Below, piece by piece: positions 7,664 to 17,198 of a stretch of DNA of 48,319 nt. The notes under the pieces are model-generated. The model was not told the DNA's origin. It did not search any database and was given only the letters and a program-made list of their open reading frames with translations. The first letter of the stretch is position 1. The number at the start of each line of letters is the position of its first letter. This DNA comes from Formosa sp. (GTDB taxonomy: Bacteria > Bacteroidota > Bacteroidia > Flavobacteriales > Flavobacteriaceae). Where the stretch lies: positions 1 through 48,319 of the forward strand of contig JABHDE010000070.1 in the NCBI GenBank assembly GCA_018673215.1. The letters run 5' to 3'. A program made the position numbers and the translations under genes.

Positions 7664-8323
7664 ATGTTAAAAGCAGTACTTTTCGATATGGATGGCGTCA
7701 TTGTAGATACCGAACCTTTACACCACAAAGCCTACAACATGATGTTTGATGACGTTGGAATAGATGTGTCTGACACGATGTATCGAAGTTTTACAGGGCA
7801 GTCTACTCGAGGGATTTGTGAATTTCTTTGTGAGCAGTTTGATTTGTCACTGGAACCTATAATCTTAGAAAAGGGAAAACGAGCACATTTTACAAAATTA
7901 TTCTTTGAAGATCCAGATCTTCAACTTTTAGAAGGAGTAGAAGATCTCATTAAAGACTATTATACAAATGGTTTAACCTTGGTAGTTGCATCTTCAGCAT
8001 CCATGTTTACTATTAATAATGTCATGAAGCGGTTTAATTTAGATCCTTATTTTAAAGATAAATTGAGCGGTGCAGACTTGAAAGCATCTAAACCCCACCC
8101 TGAAATATTTATTAATGCGGCCAAAGCTGCGGGAGTTTCTACTTCGGAGTGTTTTGTTATTGAAGATTCAACAAATGGAATTATTGCCGCTAAAGAGGCA
8201 GATATATTTTGCATAGCGTACAAAAGTGTACATTCTAAAGATCAAGATTATACGAGGGCAGATATGTTAGTATCCGACTTTAAGGATATTACATTTGATA
8301 AAATTAAATCGAGTTTTAATTAA
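7664..8323 (+). CDS. HAD-superfamily hydrolase, beta-phosphoglucomutase / phosphatase-like
   Basis: A 219-residue HAD subfamily IA protein. Motif I is FDMDGVIVDTEP with nucleophile Asp8 and acid/base Asp10. An alpha-helical cap covers about 16-85. Motif II Ser is in VASSAS near 110, motif III Lys is in KASKPHPEIF near 145, and motif IV is IEDSTNG near 168. The DGVxxDTEPLH signature is typical of beta-phosphoglucomutase and sugar-phosphate phosphatases; the exact substrate cannot be decided. It converges with ccsBA with only 2 nt between the stop codons. Confidence 0.88.
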   Translation: MLKAVLFDMDGVIVDTEPLHHKAYNMMFDDVGIDVSDTMYRSFTGQSTRGICEFLCEQFDLSLEPIILEKGKRAHFTKLFFEDPDLQLLEGVEDLIKDYYTNGLTLVVASSASMFTINNVMKRFNLDPYFKDKLSGADLKASKPHPEIFINAAKAAGVSTSECFVIEDSTNGIIAAKEADIFCIAYKSVHSKDQDYTRADMLVSDFKDITFDKIKSSFN

Positions 8324-8325
8324 GA

Positions 8326-11300
8326 TTATTTCTTGAAATATTTTAAATGTTTTCTGTATGCAAAAATAGAGAGCAGTGTAATTACAATGACTGCTGTAGC
8401 AATGTATGTAACACTAATTTCTTGGTCGTCTTTTGCATAAGAATGCAGTCCTGCAAGGTAAAAGTTCACTCCAAAATATGTCATCATAATACTTCCAAAG
8501 GCAACAACGGAAGCAACGCTAAACCCAAAACGACTTCGCAAACCAGGGATCAAACGCATGTGTATTACAAACGCATAAATCATAATACTAATTAGTGCCC
8601 ATGTTTCTTTTGGGTCCCAACCCCAATAGCGACCCCAACTTTCATTGGCCCACATACCGCCTAAGAAGTTTCCAATGGTTAACATTACCAATCCAACGGT
8701 CAGTGCCATTTCATTTATAATGGTCAGCTCTTTGATGTTTAACGCCATCTTTTCTTTATTTTTCGAAGTCGTAAGAATCATCAATAATAAAGTGATAAGT
8801 CCTAAAATCATCCCTAGTGTTAAGGGACCATAACTACCCACAATAATAGCCACGTGAATCATTAGCCAATAACTGTCTAAAACGGGTTGAAGGTTTCCAA
8901 TGGAAGGATCCATCCAGTTCCAGTGGGCGATCATTAAAATCATTGCGGTTACAAAAGCAGTGGACGCAAAGGTCAAATCGCTTTTAACTCCTAACATCAC
9001 TCCAAAAGCCATGGTAGCCCAAGCCACATAAATCATGGACTCATAGGCATCACTCCAGGGTGCGTGACCTGAGATGTACCAACGTACAATAAGTCCAGCA
9101 GTATGGAGTGCAAACAACCCTATAATAGCATATTTAAAAACTTTGACAGAAACGTTTATGTACTTACTGCGATCTTTGAAAATCTGAACAATCAATAGCA
9201 AAAACATCAAAACTCCGGCATACATATAATACTCAAATAGTTTTTTGAAAATATCATAGCGGTTGTACAGGATTTCAGTATTAATTTTATCTTCAGAAAT
9301 CATGGTGTCCCCACCATACTTTATTTGCGTTTTTTTGATAGCATCCAGTAATTGCTGGCTTTTTGAAAAACCTAATTTTGATTTTTTTTCATTTTGCAGA
9401 GTGGCCATATATGCCATAAATCCTGTTTTAATGAAATTACCATACAACGAATCTTGTAATTTATAGGCTCCTTCTCTAAACTCTTTTGAGGAGACCCATT
9501 TATTATTTTCATCGTTCGGAATGGGAAATAAACGCAAGGCACTTCCTTCTAGGGTATTAAATAACAAACTCACACGTTGATCCGTTTCTTTGAATATTTT
9601 TTGAATGGCTGTCGGCACTTGCGCACTGTAAGCATCGTCCAAATAAGGTCCTAATTTGTAATTTAAGTTTGGGTCTAAAAAGTCCACCAAGGCGGCATAT
9701 TTCGCTGTTTTTTCTAAGCCCAAAATAGTCCGAATCGTGTCTGCTTTTTTAGCTTTTAAGAAAATAATTGGAACGTTGTACCAGAGCTGCGGACTTTCTT
9801 GCATTGACAAAAACACCTGATTGGCATCAAAATCATTGTACACATCTTTTTTGCTCAATTTCCGAAGCAGTTCAGAAGCATAGGTGTTGACTGGTTTCAT
9901 CCTTCCATCCGTATCTTGAATAACCAACTTCCCAAAACGTTTGGTCTCGCTCGTAGGGGTGATATTAAGATTTAAAATGGAATCTAATTGTAGAGTTGTT
10001 GGTCGTAAACTTTTATGATCTGAGTTGTGGGATGTTTGCGCAACCCCATTAAAAGATGCCATAAACAAAACAAGCATCGCCAGTTTTGATTTCTTTTTCT
10101 TGATTTTATCCAGTTGATTGCGCAAGGATTCCATACGCGCATTTTTTGAAAACAAAATCGCCATCAAACCAAAATATAGTAAATAGTACCCCAAATAGGT
10201 AAACCAAGTCCCCCAATAATCGTGATTCACAGACAATATCGTTCCCTTTTCATCTGGATCAAAACTGGCTTGAAAAAATTTATATCCACGATGATCAAGA
10301 ATATTGTTCATGTATATGTGAAAATCAAAATCATCTTCATCTGTGTCCAAAACAGTGACTTTGCTTTCAAAAGAGGCATAGCTTTTTTCGGTACCAGGAT
10401 AACGTTCTGCAATAAAGTCATTGAGTTTAATTTCAAAAGGAAGATCTAAAAGCTTGGATCCGTATTTAAAATTAAATTCCAATCCACCCACTTCAATATC
10501 TTTGAACGGATTGTTAGAGCCCTTCCCTCCTAGCAACTTGACTGTTTTGGTATCCCCATTAGCCGATATTTTTAAGGCTATCCCATCTTCATCACCTTTA
10601 AGTAAATTAGATTTTTTAACGACATCAAACACCCCTTTAATTACAGGTTTTGGAAAGACAATCGCTTGATTTCCGATGATGTAACGAGAACGCAATACCA
10701 ATGGTTGAATACTGTCTTTAAGCAAACGACCTTGCACTCCAGATGCCATGGTCATATACTCACCTTCATAAGGGGATTGTATGGTTAAATCTGTTTCTGA
10801 ATAGGTGATATTGATGGCGCCTTCAGTTGGCTTATTTAATGCATATAACACATTGTGAATACTGCTGACTTGCCCAATTTTAAGGAAGTGATTGTGAGGG
10901 ACTCCTTCCCCAGCTTCCACAAGCTTTAAGTAATACTCGCCACTGTCGTTGGGGACAATATCTTCTTCGGCACCCCAAATAAAATCAACTAATTCTATGG
11001 TAACAGGAGTCGTATTGTAAGATGTTTCTAGAATGTATTTATTTGTAAGTCGAGGAGAAAAATCGACTTCGTCTTCATGAACGCGACGTTGTAACTGACC
11101 GTTAATTTCAAAATCACCATCTATGTAAGTGGTTAAATATGTTTTTTGAGATAAAAATGTGCTTTCAGTTGCGCCTTCTCTAATGGACATCATCCCCTCA
11201 AATCCGTGGTAACGTGTTAAAAAAGCACCAAACAAAATAAATATAAATGATAAATGGAGTGTTAGTGTTGCCCATTTTTCCTTTCGTAGCAATCGATATC

Positions 11301-11511
11301 TAAAAATATTTCCTGCAAAATTGATGATAAAGACCACCATGATGGCTTCAAACCACCAGGCATTATAAATCAGTGTTCTAGAATACGGAGTTGGCGAGGT
11401 GCTTTGACCTTGATCCATAAAGGTTCCTACAGCCATGGCTATGGCAAAAACGATAAAAAGTGTCCCTGTTAAACGGGTAGAAAAAAGTAAATTAGTTATT
11501 TTTTTAAGCAT
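8326..11511 (-). CDS. Cytochrome c biogenesis protein, ResB-CcsA fusion (CcsBA)
   Basis: A 1061-residue system II cytochrome c synthase that carries heme across the inner membrane and attaches it to apocytochromes c. The N-terminal ResB part has helices near 7-27, 50-70 and 78-98, a large periplasmic region to about 430 and a helix near 432-452. A further hydrophobic stretch near 478-495 resembles a signal peptide and precedes a second periplasmic region to about 745. The C-terminal CcsA part has about 8 helices with the heme-binding WWD motif (WGRYWGWDPKETW, about 953-965) and flanking histidines in SGHAPWSDA and MIHVAII. Such fusions are usual in Bacteroidota and Epsilonproteobacteria. It is monocistronic. 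Confidence 0.93.
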   Translation of the reverse strand: MLKKITNLLFSTRLTGTLFIVFAIAMAVGTFMDQGQSTSPTPYSRTLIYNAWWFEAIMVVFIINFAGNIFRYRLLRKEKWATLTLHLSFIFILFGAFLTRYHGFEGMMSIREGATESTFLSQKTYLTTYIDGDFEINGQLQRRVHEDEVDFSPRLTNKYILETSYNTTPVTIELVDFIWGAEEDIVPNDSGEYYLKLVEAGEGVPHNHFLKIGQVSSIHNVLYALNKPTEGAINITYSETDLTIQSPYEGEYMTMASGVQGRLLKDSIQPLVLRSRYIIGNQAIVFPKPVIKGVFDVVKKSNLLKGDEDGIALKISANGDTKTVKLLGGKGSNNPFKDIEVGGLEFNFKYGSKLLDLPFEIKLNDFIAERYPGTEKSYASFESKVTVLDTDEDDFDFHIYMNNILDHRGYKFFQASFDPDEKGTILSVNHDYWGTWFTYLGYYLLYFGLMAILFSKNARMESLRNQLDKIKKKKSKLAMLVLFMASFNGVAQTSHNSDHKSLRPTTLQLDSILNLNITPTSETKRFGKLVIQDTDGRMKPVNTYASELLRKLSKKDVYNDFDANQVFLSMQESPQLWYNVPIIFLKAKKADTIRTILGLEKTAKYAALVDFLDPNLNYKLGPYLDDAYSAQVPTAIQKIFKETDQRVSLLFNTLEGSALRLFPIPNDENNKWVSSKEFREGAYKLQDSLYGNFIKTGFMAYMATLQNEKKSKLGFSKSQQLLDAIKKTQIKYGGDTMISEDKINTEILYNRYDIFKKLFEYYMYAGVLMFLLLIVQIFKDRSKYINVSVKVFKYAIIGLFALHTAGLIVRWYISGHAPWSDAYESMIYVAWATMAFGVMLGVKSDLTFASTAFVTAMILMIAHWNWMDPSIGNLQPVLDSYWLMIHVAIIVGSYGPLTLGMILGLITLLLMILTTSKNKEKMALNIKELTIINEMALTVGLVMLTIGNFLGGMWANESWGRYWGWDPKETWALISIMIYAFVIHMRLIPGLRSRFGFSVASVVAFGSIMMTYFGVNFYLAGLHSYAKDDQEISVTYIATAVIVITLLSIFAYRKHLKYFKK

Positions 11512-11663
11512 CCTAAATTAACTAGTTTTATTGAGTTGCGAAGGTACTTATTTTAATAAGAAAAGTCATTTATGTTTATTGGTTTTAACAGTAATTTAAA
11601 TAAAATTTTGCCATTGGGTTGCTTAAACTTTCAAATGACCAATTACTTGTTTATTTTAGCTAA

Positions 11664-12434
11664 ATGATATCTGTTGTAATTTTAGGAGCTGGAAATGTAG
11701 GAACTCATTTGGTAAAAGCGGTTCAATCTGCTGATAATTTGAGCTTAATTCAATGGTTTTTTCGAGATCCAAAAGCAATTAAATCTCCTATCAAAGATGT
11801 TGAGTTTTGTCATGATTTAGACCGTCTAAAATTGGCAGATGTTTATATTATTGCTGTAAGTGATAAAGCCATTTCAGATGTATCTAAACAACTTCCTTTT
11901 GAAAACCGATTGGTCGTGCATACTTCGGGAAGCATCCCTATGAAACAATTAGACATGAAACACAGAAGAGGCGTTTTTTATCCCCTTCAAACTTTTTCAT
12001 TGGCTTCAGAAGTGGGATTTTCAGAAGTTCCGTTCTGTATTGAAACAATGCAAAGGGAAGATTCAAAATTACTTAAAAATTTAGCTAATAAGATGGAAAG
12101 CCCCTCATATATGATTAATACCGAGCAACGTCAAGCCTTGCATTTATCGGCGGTTTTCATCAATAATTTCACCAATCAACTGTATCGAATTGCTCACGAA
12201 TTATCTGATTCTAAAAATATTAATTTTGATGTATTAAAGCCTTTAATTTTAGAAACGGCAAAAAAAGTACAGTACCTATCTCCATACGCAGCCCAAACAG
12301 GGCCAGCAAAACGAAATGACCAAGTAACGATCAACCATCATTTAAGAACTTTGGAAAGTCATCCCGAATACCAATCAATCTATGAACAGCTTACAAAATC
12401 AATAAAAAATACACATGGATTCAAAAAGTTATAA
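11664..12434 (+). CDS. DUF2520 / Rossmann-like NAD(P)-binding protein
   Basis: A 256-residue protein. The N-terminus is a Rossmann fold with the dinucleotide motif LGAGNVGTH (residues 7-15); the conserved VHTSGS and GVFYPLQTFS segments near 93-116 and an all-helical C-terminal half identify the Rossmann-like/DUF2520 family. These resemble ketopantoate or pyrroline-carboxylate reductases, but the reaction is not established. The last 20 nt overlap the start of the KdsC-like gene, so the two are translationally coupled and head an operon with maf. Confidence 0.85.
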   Translation: MISVVILGAGNVGTHLVKAVQSADNLSLIQWFFRDPKAIKSPIKDVEFCHDLDRLKLADVYIIAVSDKAISDVSKQLPFENRLVVHTSGSIPMKQLDMKHRRGVFYPLQTFSLASEVGFSEVPFCIETMQREDSKLLKNLANKMESPSYMINTEQRQALHLSAVFINNFTNQLYRIAHELSDSKNINFDVLKPLILETAKKVQYLSPYAAQTGPAKRNDQVTINHHLRTLESHPEYQSIYEQLTKSIKNTHGFKKL

Positions 12435-12945
12435 AGAATATTTAAAAGATATCAAAGCATTTGTATTTGATGTCGATGGCGTCCTCACCGATTCCTCAGT
12501 CTTAGTGACCTCTGAAGGCGAAATGCTTCGGAAAATGAGTACTCGCGACGGATTCGCTTTGAAAACGGCGGTGGACTCGGGGTTTTTGGTATGTATTATT
12601 TCCGGTGGTAAAAACGAAGGGGTTCGTAAACGCCTTGAAGGATTAGGAGTTAAGGAAATTAGTTTGGGCGCGCATGATAAGGTTGTGCATCTTAATGAAT
12701 TGTTTGACAAATATCAATTAAAGCCAGAAAATGTGGTCTATATGGGCGATGATATTCCAGATATCCCTCCTATGAAACTTGTGGGACTTCCAACCTGTCC
12801 ACAAGATGCAGTCCCAGAAGTGAAAGCGGAAGCTAAATACATCTCTCATAAAAATGGAGGCACTGGATCGGCGCGTGACATAATTGAACAAGTTCTAAAA
12901 GTACAAGGCCATTGGATGAAAGGATTTGATGCTCAATATGATTAA
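12415..12945 (+). CDS. HAD phosphatase, KdsC-like (3-deoxy-octulosonate 8-phosphate phosphatase family)
   Basis: A 176-residue capless HAD subfamily IIIA enzyme. Motif I is FDVDGVLTD (Asp19 and Asp21), motif II is in IISGG near 60-64, and YMGDDIPDIPPM near 109-120 carries the metal aspartates. Its length and the GGxGSxRD C-terminal segment match KdsC, which makes Kdo for lipopolysaccharide. Other Kdo genes are absent nearby, so the substrate is inferred. It overlaps DUF2520 by 20 nt and precedes maf by 9 nt. Confidence 0.87.
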   Translation: MDSKSYKEYLKDIKAFVFDVDGVLTDSSVLVTSEGEMLRKMSTRDGFALKTAVDSGFLVCIISGGKNEGVRKRLEGLGVKEISLGAHDKVVHLNELFDKYQLKPENVVYMGDDIPDIPPMKLVGLPTCPQDAVPEVKAEAKYISHKNGGTGSARDIIEQVLKVQGHWMKGFDAQYD

Positions 12946-12954
12946 TTTATTAGA

Positions 12955-13536
12955 ATGCTTGCAGATAATTTAAAATCTAAACACATCATTTTAGCCTCTT
13001 CATCTCCTCGAAGACAGGAATTAATTAAAGGGCTCGGACTTGATTTTGAAATACGAATCAAATCAGTTAAAGAAGAATACCCAAACAGGCTTCGACATTT
13101 TGAAATTTCTGATTATTTGGCTCAACTAAAATCAATGCCGTTTGTGGAAGAGTTAAAGCCTCATGATATTCTTATTACAAGTGATACGATAGTGTGGTTT
13201 GAGGATAAAGCCCTCGGAAAACCAAAAGACAATAACGATGCGTTTGAAATGCTAAAAACCTTAAGCGGTCATACACATGAAGTGATTACCTCAGTTTGTT
13301 TTAAATCTATTGACTCACAAAAAACCATCAACTCCATTACCAAAGTCACGTTTAAAGAGCTGACTGATGCTGAAATATGGTATTATATCGACAACTTTAA
13401 AGTGCTCGATAAAGCGGGAGCTTACGGCATTCAAGATTGGATTGGACAGATTGGTGTTACTAAAATTGAAGGCTCTTATTTTAATGTGATGGGGTTTCCA
13501 ATGGATAAAATCTATAAGACCTTACTTAGTTTCTAG
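12955..13536 (+). CDS. maf: Maf family nucleotide pyrophosphatase
   Basis: A 193-residue Maf protein that hydrolyses non-canonical or dTTP/UTP-type nucleoside triphosphates to monophosphates. Visible signatures are ASSSPRRQEL at residues 14-23, the TSDTIV catalytic Asp segment near 75-80, GKPKD near 88-92, the SGHTHEV segment near 106 and GAYGIQ near 156. The YGIQ and SYFNVMGFP pattern is typical of the YhdE-like dTTP/UTP branch. It is third in the DUF2520-kdsC-maf operon, and its last 15 nt overlap the tail of the convergent YheT gene. Confidence 0.92.
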   Translation: MLADNLKSKHIILASSSPRRQELIKGLGLDFEIRIKSVKEEYPNRLRHFEISDYLAQLKSMPFVEELKPHDILITSDTIVWFEDKALGKPKDNNDAFEMLKTLSGHTHEVITSVCFKSIDSQKTINSITKVTFKELTDAEIWYYIDNFKVLDKAGAYGIQDWIGQIGVTKIEGSYFNVMGFPMDKIYKTLLSF

Positions 13537-14481
13537 AAAAAAATCTAATGCCCGCGTTTCATTATAATAATACCCTTTCCTAGAAATAAAACCAACATGA
13601 CCACCTCGTTTAGGAGTTTCTAAAAATACATTTGGATTCATTTTGGCTTCTGAGACTGGGTAACAGGCGTCAGACAAAAATGAATCGTTTAATGCATTCA
13701 AAATCAAAACAGGTATTTTGATGGCATTCAAAAATTGAAGACTGCTACATTTTGTGTAATAATCTTGGGCGTTTTTAAAACCATGTGCACGTGAAGTATA
13801 TACTTCGTCAAAGTCATTCAAGGTTTTGATGGTTCTAATTTTTGCTTTTGAAATGGCTTCTGGAAATTGCTTTTGTTTTAACTTCAAACGGTTCACTAAT
13901 GCCCATTTGAAATTGATATGGTATGCCAAGTTTCTGGGGGCATGCAAGGCTTTAGCCGAACCAGATAAGTCACAAGGAACAGAAACCGCCATGGCTGCTT
14001 TAACTTGAGAAGGCACAATGGATCCATCCCCTAAATATTTCAATAGAATATTACCACCAAGACTAATGCCTTTTAAAAAAATTGAATCGTATTTATTCAA
14101 AGAAACGACATGTTTTAAAATATCTTCTACATCATCTGTTTTACCAGAATGATAGGTTGTGTAATACTTGTTTAACTCGCCACTACAACAACGAAAATTG
14201 ACACAAATTGCATCAATGTTATGTTCATTAAAATGCAAAGCAGCACCCGTAATATAAGGGCGTTGTCCATGTCCCTCTAGACCATGAAAAAGAATAATAA
14301 CTGATTTTGAAGGGGTCGAACTGTAACTCCAATCCAAATCAATGAAATCTTTATCCCTTAGAATAATACGCTCTCTAAATTGCTTAATTTTTAAACGGCG
14401 AATCAATCCCGAATAAACTGTAGATATAAATCCGCTTCTGAATCTTAAGTGTGCTTTAAACTTGCTTTTAACTATGGGCAT
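13522..14481 (-). CDS. Alpha/beta hydrolase, YheT family
   Basis: A 319-residue alpha/beta-fold hydrolase. The oxyanion segment LFHGLEGHGQRPY lies near 65-77, the nucleophile elbow GISLGGN is near 137-143 and the catalytic His is in GGHVGF near 297. The layout and length fit the YheT/YMC0481 family of putative esterases, which act in the cytoplasm on unknown substrates. It overlaps tilS upstream by 14 nt, so it is translationally coupled and last in the pabB-tilS-yheT operon. Confidence 0.87.
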   Translation of the reverse strand: MPIVKSKFKAHLRFRSGFISTVYSGLIRRLKIKQFRERIILRDKDFIDLDWSYSSTPSKSVIILFHGLEGHGQRPYITGAALHFNEHNIDAICVNFRCCSGELNKYYTTYHSGKTDDVEDILKHVVSLNKYDSIFLKGISLGGNILLKYLGDGSIVPSQVKAAMAVSVPCDLSGSAKALHAPRNLAYHINFKWALVNRLKLKQKQFPEAISKAKIRTIKTLNDFDEVYTSRAHGFKNAQDYYTKCSSLQFLNAIKIPVLILNALNDSFLSDACYPVSEAKMNPNVFLETPKRGGHVGFISRKGYYYNETRALDFFLETK

Positions 14482-15799
14482 TGTGTTCTATTGATAATTT
14501 TAAAATTTGGGTGCTATTTTTGTTTGCTAAAAACCGTTGATCAGCTCGCCTTCCTACAACCCAAACAACGTCATTACCACTATATATAACTCTTATACAT
14601 TCTTTCTCTATTAAAGAGAGTTTTTCATCTTTAAAGTATTTACTCAATTTCTTTTTTCCTTCCATTCCAGAAGGGTAAAAGAAATCTCCATGACTCCAAC
14701 TGTCTAATCGCAGAGGAAATTTTAATAATTCAGAATTTAAATAGATATGGTCTTTTTCAGAAACTCCTAAAGGAGCATTAATTTCTAATTTTAAATTAAA
14801 CGGTTGATTTGGAATTGTAACCAAACCATCCGCAGCCTGAATCGAAATTGAAACTTTTGAAGTCGTATCAATTGAACTTAAAATCAACTGAGACCTGTTT
14901 TTTAGTAAACGGTGCGTAGAAGACGTGATCTGTTTTCCAGATTGGGCGTCTAAAAGCGCAGTGATTTGTGTCCAATCGGTAAAATTATACGTTTTTAATA
15001 GCTGGTATAAATACGCTTTTGGATTGTTTAATGATTGGAGTTGCTCTATATTATATACAATTTGATTTTCATCAATGGATTCAATTACCCTGTCCTCTAC
15101 TTCTAACATAGCATCTTCCAAAATAGATTGCGTATCTTTTAAATGACTTATAGTGGCTTGAAAACTTTCAATAAATGAAGGGTTAAATTCTTTTAGAAGT
15201 GGTATGATGCTGTGTCGTAAATTATTTCGCAAATATTTAGTGCTTTTATTGGAACTGTCTTCACGCCATGAAATCTTTTCTTGGATGGCAAAATCATGAA
15301 TTTGATTTCTAGAAAATTCTAGCATCGGACGTACAATAGACCCATTTATTTCAGGGATTCCAATCAGCCCTTCTAATCCTGTACCACGAGATAAATTAAT
15401 AAGAACCGTTTCTAAATTATCATCGGCATGATGTGCAGTTAAAATAAATTCAAAACCTTTTTGATTTCTTAATTGTTCAAACCATTCGTAACGCAATTGA
15501 CGTGCAGCCATTTGGATGGATTGTTTGCTGCTCAATGCAAATTTTTCGGTTTCAAAATGAGATGTATAAACCTCTAAATTATAACCTTTTGAATAATCTT
15601 TAATAAAACGTTCGTCTTCATCACTTTCAGCGCCCCTTAATTTAAAGTTACAGTGTACTAAGGAGATATTTAAATCTGATTTTAAACATAAATCTGTTAA
15701 AACCATACTGTCTAATCCACCTGAAACCGCAACTAACAAAGGGGAATCCTTTAAAAAAGAAAAACGGGTATTCAAGAGATAATGAAAAGCTTGTAGCAT
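14468..15799 (-). CDS. tilS: tRNA(Ile)-lysidine synthase TilS
   Basis: A 443-residue enzyme that attaches lysine to C34 of tRNA-Ile(CAU) using ATP, so the tRNA reads AUA. The PP-loop motif SGGLDS is at residues 26-31, followed by LVHCNFKLRGAESDED near 48-63 and AHHADDNLET near 122-131, all conserved in TilS. The N-terminal N-type ATPase domain (about 1-215) is followed by the TilS substrate-binding and C-terminal domains (to 443). The gene starts 16 nt after pabB and overlaps the YheT gene. Confidence 0.94.
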   Translation of the reverse strand: MLQAFHYLLNTRFSFLKDSPLLVAVSGGLDSMVLTDLCLKSDLNISLVHCNFKLRGAESDEDERFIKDYSKGYNLEVYTSHFETEKFALSSKQSIQMAARQLRYEWFEQLRNQKGFEFILTAHHADDNLETVLINLSRGTGLEGLIGIPEINGSIVRPMLEFSRNQIHDFAIQEKISWREDSSNKSTKYLRNNLRHSIIPLLKEFNPSFIESFQATISHLKDTQSILEDAMLEVEDRVIESIDENQIVYNIEQLQSLNNPKAYLYQLLKTYNFTDWTQITALLDAQSGKQITSSTHRLLKNRSQLILSSIDTTSKVSISIQAADGLVTIPNQPFNLKLEINAPLGVSEKDHIYLNSELLKFPLRLDSWSHGDFFYPSGMEGKKKLSKYFKDEKLSLIEKECIRVIYSGNDVVWVVGRRADQRFLANKNSTQILKLSIEHNAHS

Positions 15800-15815
15800 G
15801 AGACAAAATTACAAA

Positions 15816-17105
15816 TTAATTCTCCAAAACACTACGCATTGCTTTTGCTTTCACTAGACATTCCTCATACTCTTTTTCTGGATTACTTTTTGAAGTAATG
15901 GCGCTTCCAACAGAAAACGAAACATAAGACTTTGTAGCGTTATACAATATACTTCGAATCACCACATTAAAATCAAAATTTCCTTTGGGCGTAAAGTATC
16001 CGACTGCTCCAGAATACAGCCCACGTTTTGTATCTTCAAGAGTTTCAATAATTTTCATTGCCGAAATTTTTGGCGCCCCTGTCATACTGCCCATTGGAAA
16101 AGTAGCAGCAATAATATCTACAGGTGTAACAGATGATAAGGCCTTTGCTTGTACTGTAGAAATCATATGATGGACCTGTTTAAAACTATGAATTTGACAA
16201 AGCTCTGTCACATTGACCGTTCCTTTCTGGGCTATCTTTGATAAGTCATTCCGTACTAAATCAACAATCATGATGTTTTCACTTCGTTCTTTTGGGTCGC
16301 GTTCTAATATTGTTTTTAAATCCGTATCTTCTTCTGGATTTTCAGAACGTTTGGTAGTTCCTTTGATAGGCTGGGAAATAATATCTAGACCCTCTTTCTT
16401 TAAATAGCGTTCTGGAGAAGAGGACAATAAAAATTTATCTCCCATTTTAAGAAAGGTTGAAAAAGGTGCCGATGCAATTTTATTAAGTTTAAAATACGTT
16501 TCTAACGAGTTTAGTTTTGCTTGAGCATAAAATTCTTGACAAAAGTTAGCTTCATAAATATCGCCTCGATGGATATGTGACAAAAATCTAGTCACTTTGC
16601 TCAGGTATTGTTTTTTTGAAATACGAGATTCAATTTGAATGTCATTTGTATGAGAAAGGTTGTTTTGAAGTGAAAAAGCATTAATTGATTCAAGATCAGA
16701 ATCAACTTCATCAGAAACTATATTTAAATATCGAATTGTTAACCGATCTTCTTTAAATAAAAACAATCGTTTTGGTTGAAAAAAACAAAGATCTGGAAAA
16801 TTAAGACCGTCAAAATTTTCTGACTTAAGGGGCTCCATATCATTTTTCAAATCATAAGACAGGTATCCGAAAATCCAATCATTTGTGATAGATTGGTATT
16901 CTTCTAATTTTTTAAAACCATTGACAGAATCGGTCTGTATTCCCGTCATAGCATCCACAGCTAGTATAGAATCGTAGCTGGTGTGAGGTTGTTGGCACTT
17001 GTTTGAATCCAACCAGACTATGTCGTCAAATTGTTGAGCCCAAGCTAACAACTGTGTTTTAAATCCATCTACCGAACGGAGTGTAATTTGTCTATAATCT
17101 CGCAA
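15816..17105 (-). CDS. pabB: Aminodeoxychorismate synthase component I (PabB)
   Basis: A 429-residue chorismate-utilising enzyme that adds ammonia to chorismate on the way to p-aminobenzoate and folate. The C-terminal catalytic domain (about 165-429) carries SSSPERYL, QPIKGT near 245-249, ERSENIMIVDLVRNDL and the GSMTGAPK block. The Lys in PIKGT is the nucleophile typical of PabB, whereas anthranilate synthase (TrpE) has PIAGT, so I assign PabB rather than TrpE. The usual amidotransferase partner PabA is not in the window. It is first in the pabB-tilS-yheT operon. Confidence 0.88.
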   Translation of the reverse strand: MRDYRQITLRSVDGFKTQLLAWAQQFDDIVWLDSNKCQQPHTSYDSILAVDAMTGIQTDSVNGFKKLEEYQSITNDWIFGYLSYDLKNDMEPLKSENFDGLNFPDLCFFQPKRLFLFKEDRLTIRYLNIVSDEVDSDLESINAFSLQNNLSHTNDIQIESRISKKQYLSKVTRFLSHIHRGDIYEANFCQEFYAQAKLNSLETYFKLNKIASAPFSTFLKMGDKFLLSSSPERYLKKEGLDIISQPIKGTTKRSENPEEDTDLKTILERDPKERSENIMIVDLVRNDLSKIAQKGTVNVTELCQIHSFKQVHHMISTVQAKALSSVTPVDIIAATFPMGSMTGAPKISAMKIIETLEDTKRGLYSGAVGYFTPKGNFDFNVVIRSILYNATKSYVSFSVGSAITSKSNPEKEYEECLVKAKAMRSVLEN

Positions 17106-17173
17106 TGGTTGTTAATTTTCATTACAAAGTTAATCAGTTCTTAATAATAAACCGTCACTTTACAAGAATACCT

Positions 17174-17181
17174 TACCTTTG
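17174..17181 (+). promoter_or_regulatory. Bacteroidota -7 element of the helicase gene
   Basis: TACCTTTG matches TAnnTTTG and lies 17 nt before the ATG at 17199. No clear TTTG lies 19-21 nt upstream. Confidence 0.45.
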
Positions 17182-17198
17182 ACGTAAAATTATTTCCA

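Noticed and set aside
8347-10669. Several plus-strand frames inside ccsBA
   Set aside because: They are antisense shadows of a well-conserved 1061-codon gene and encode no recognisable proteins.
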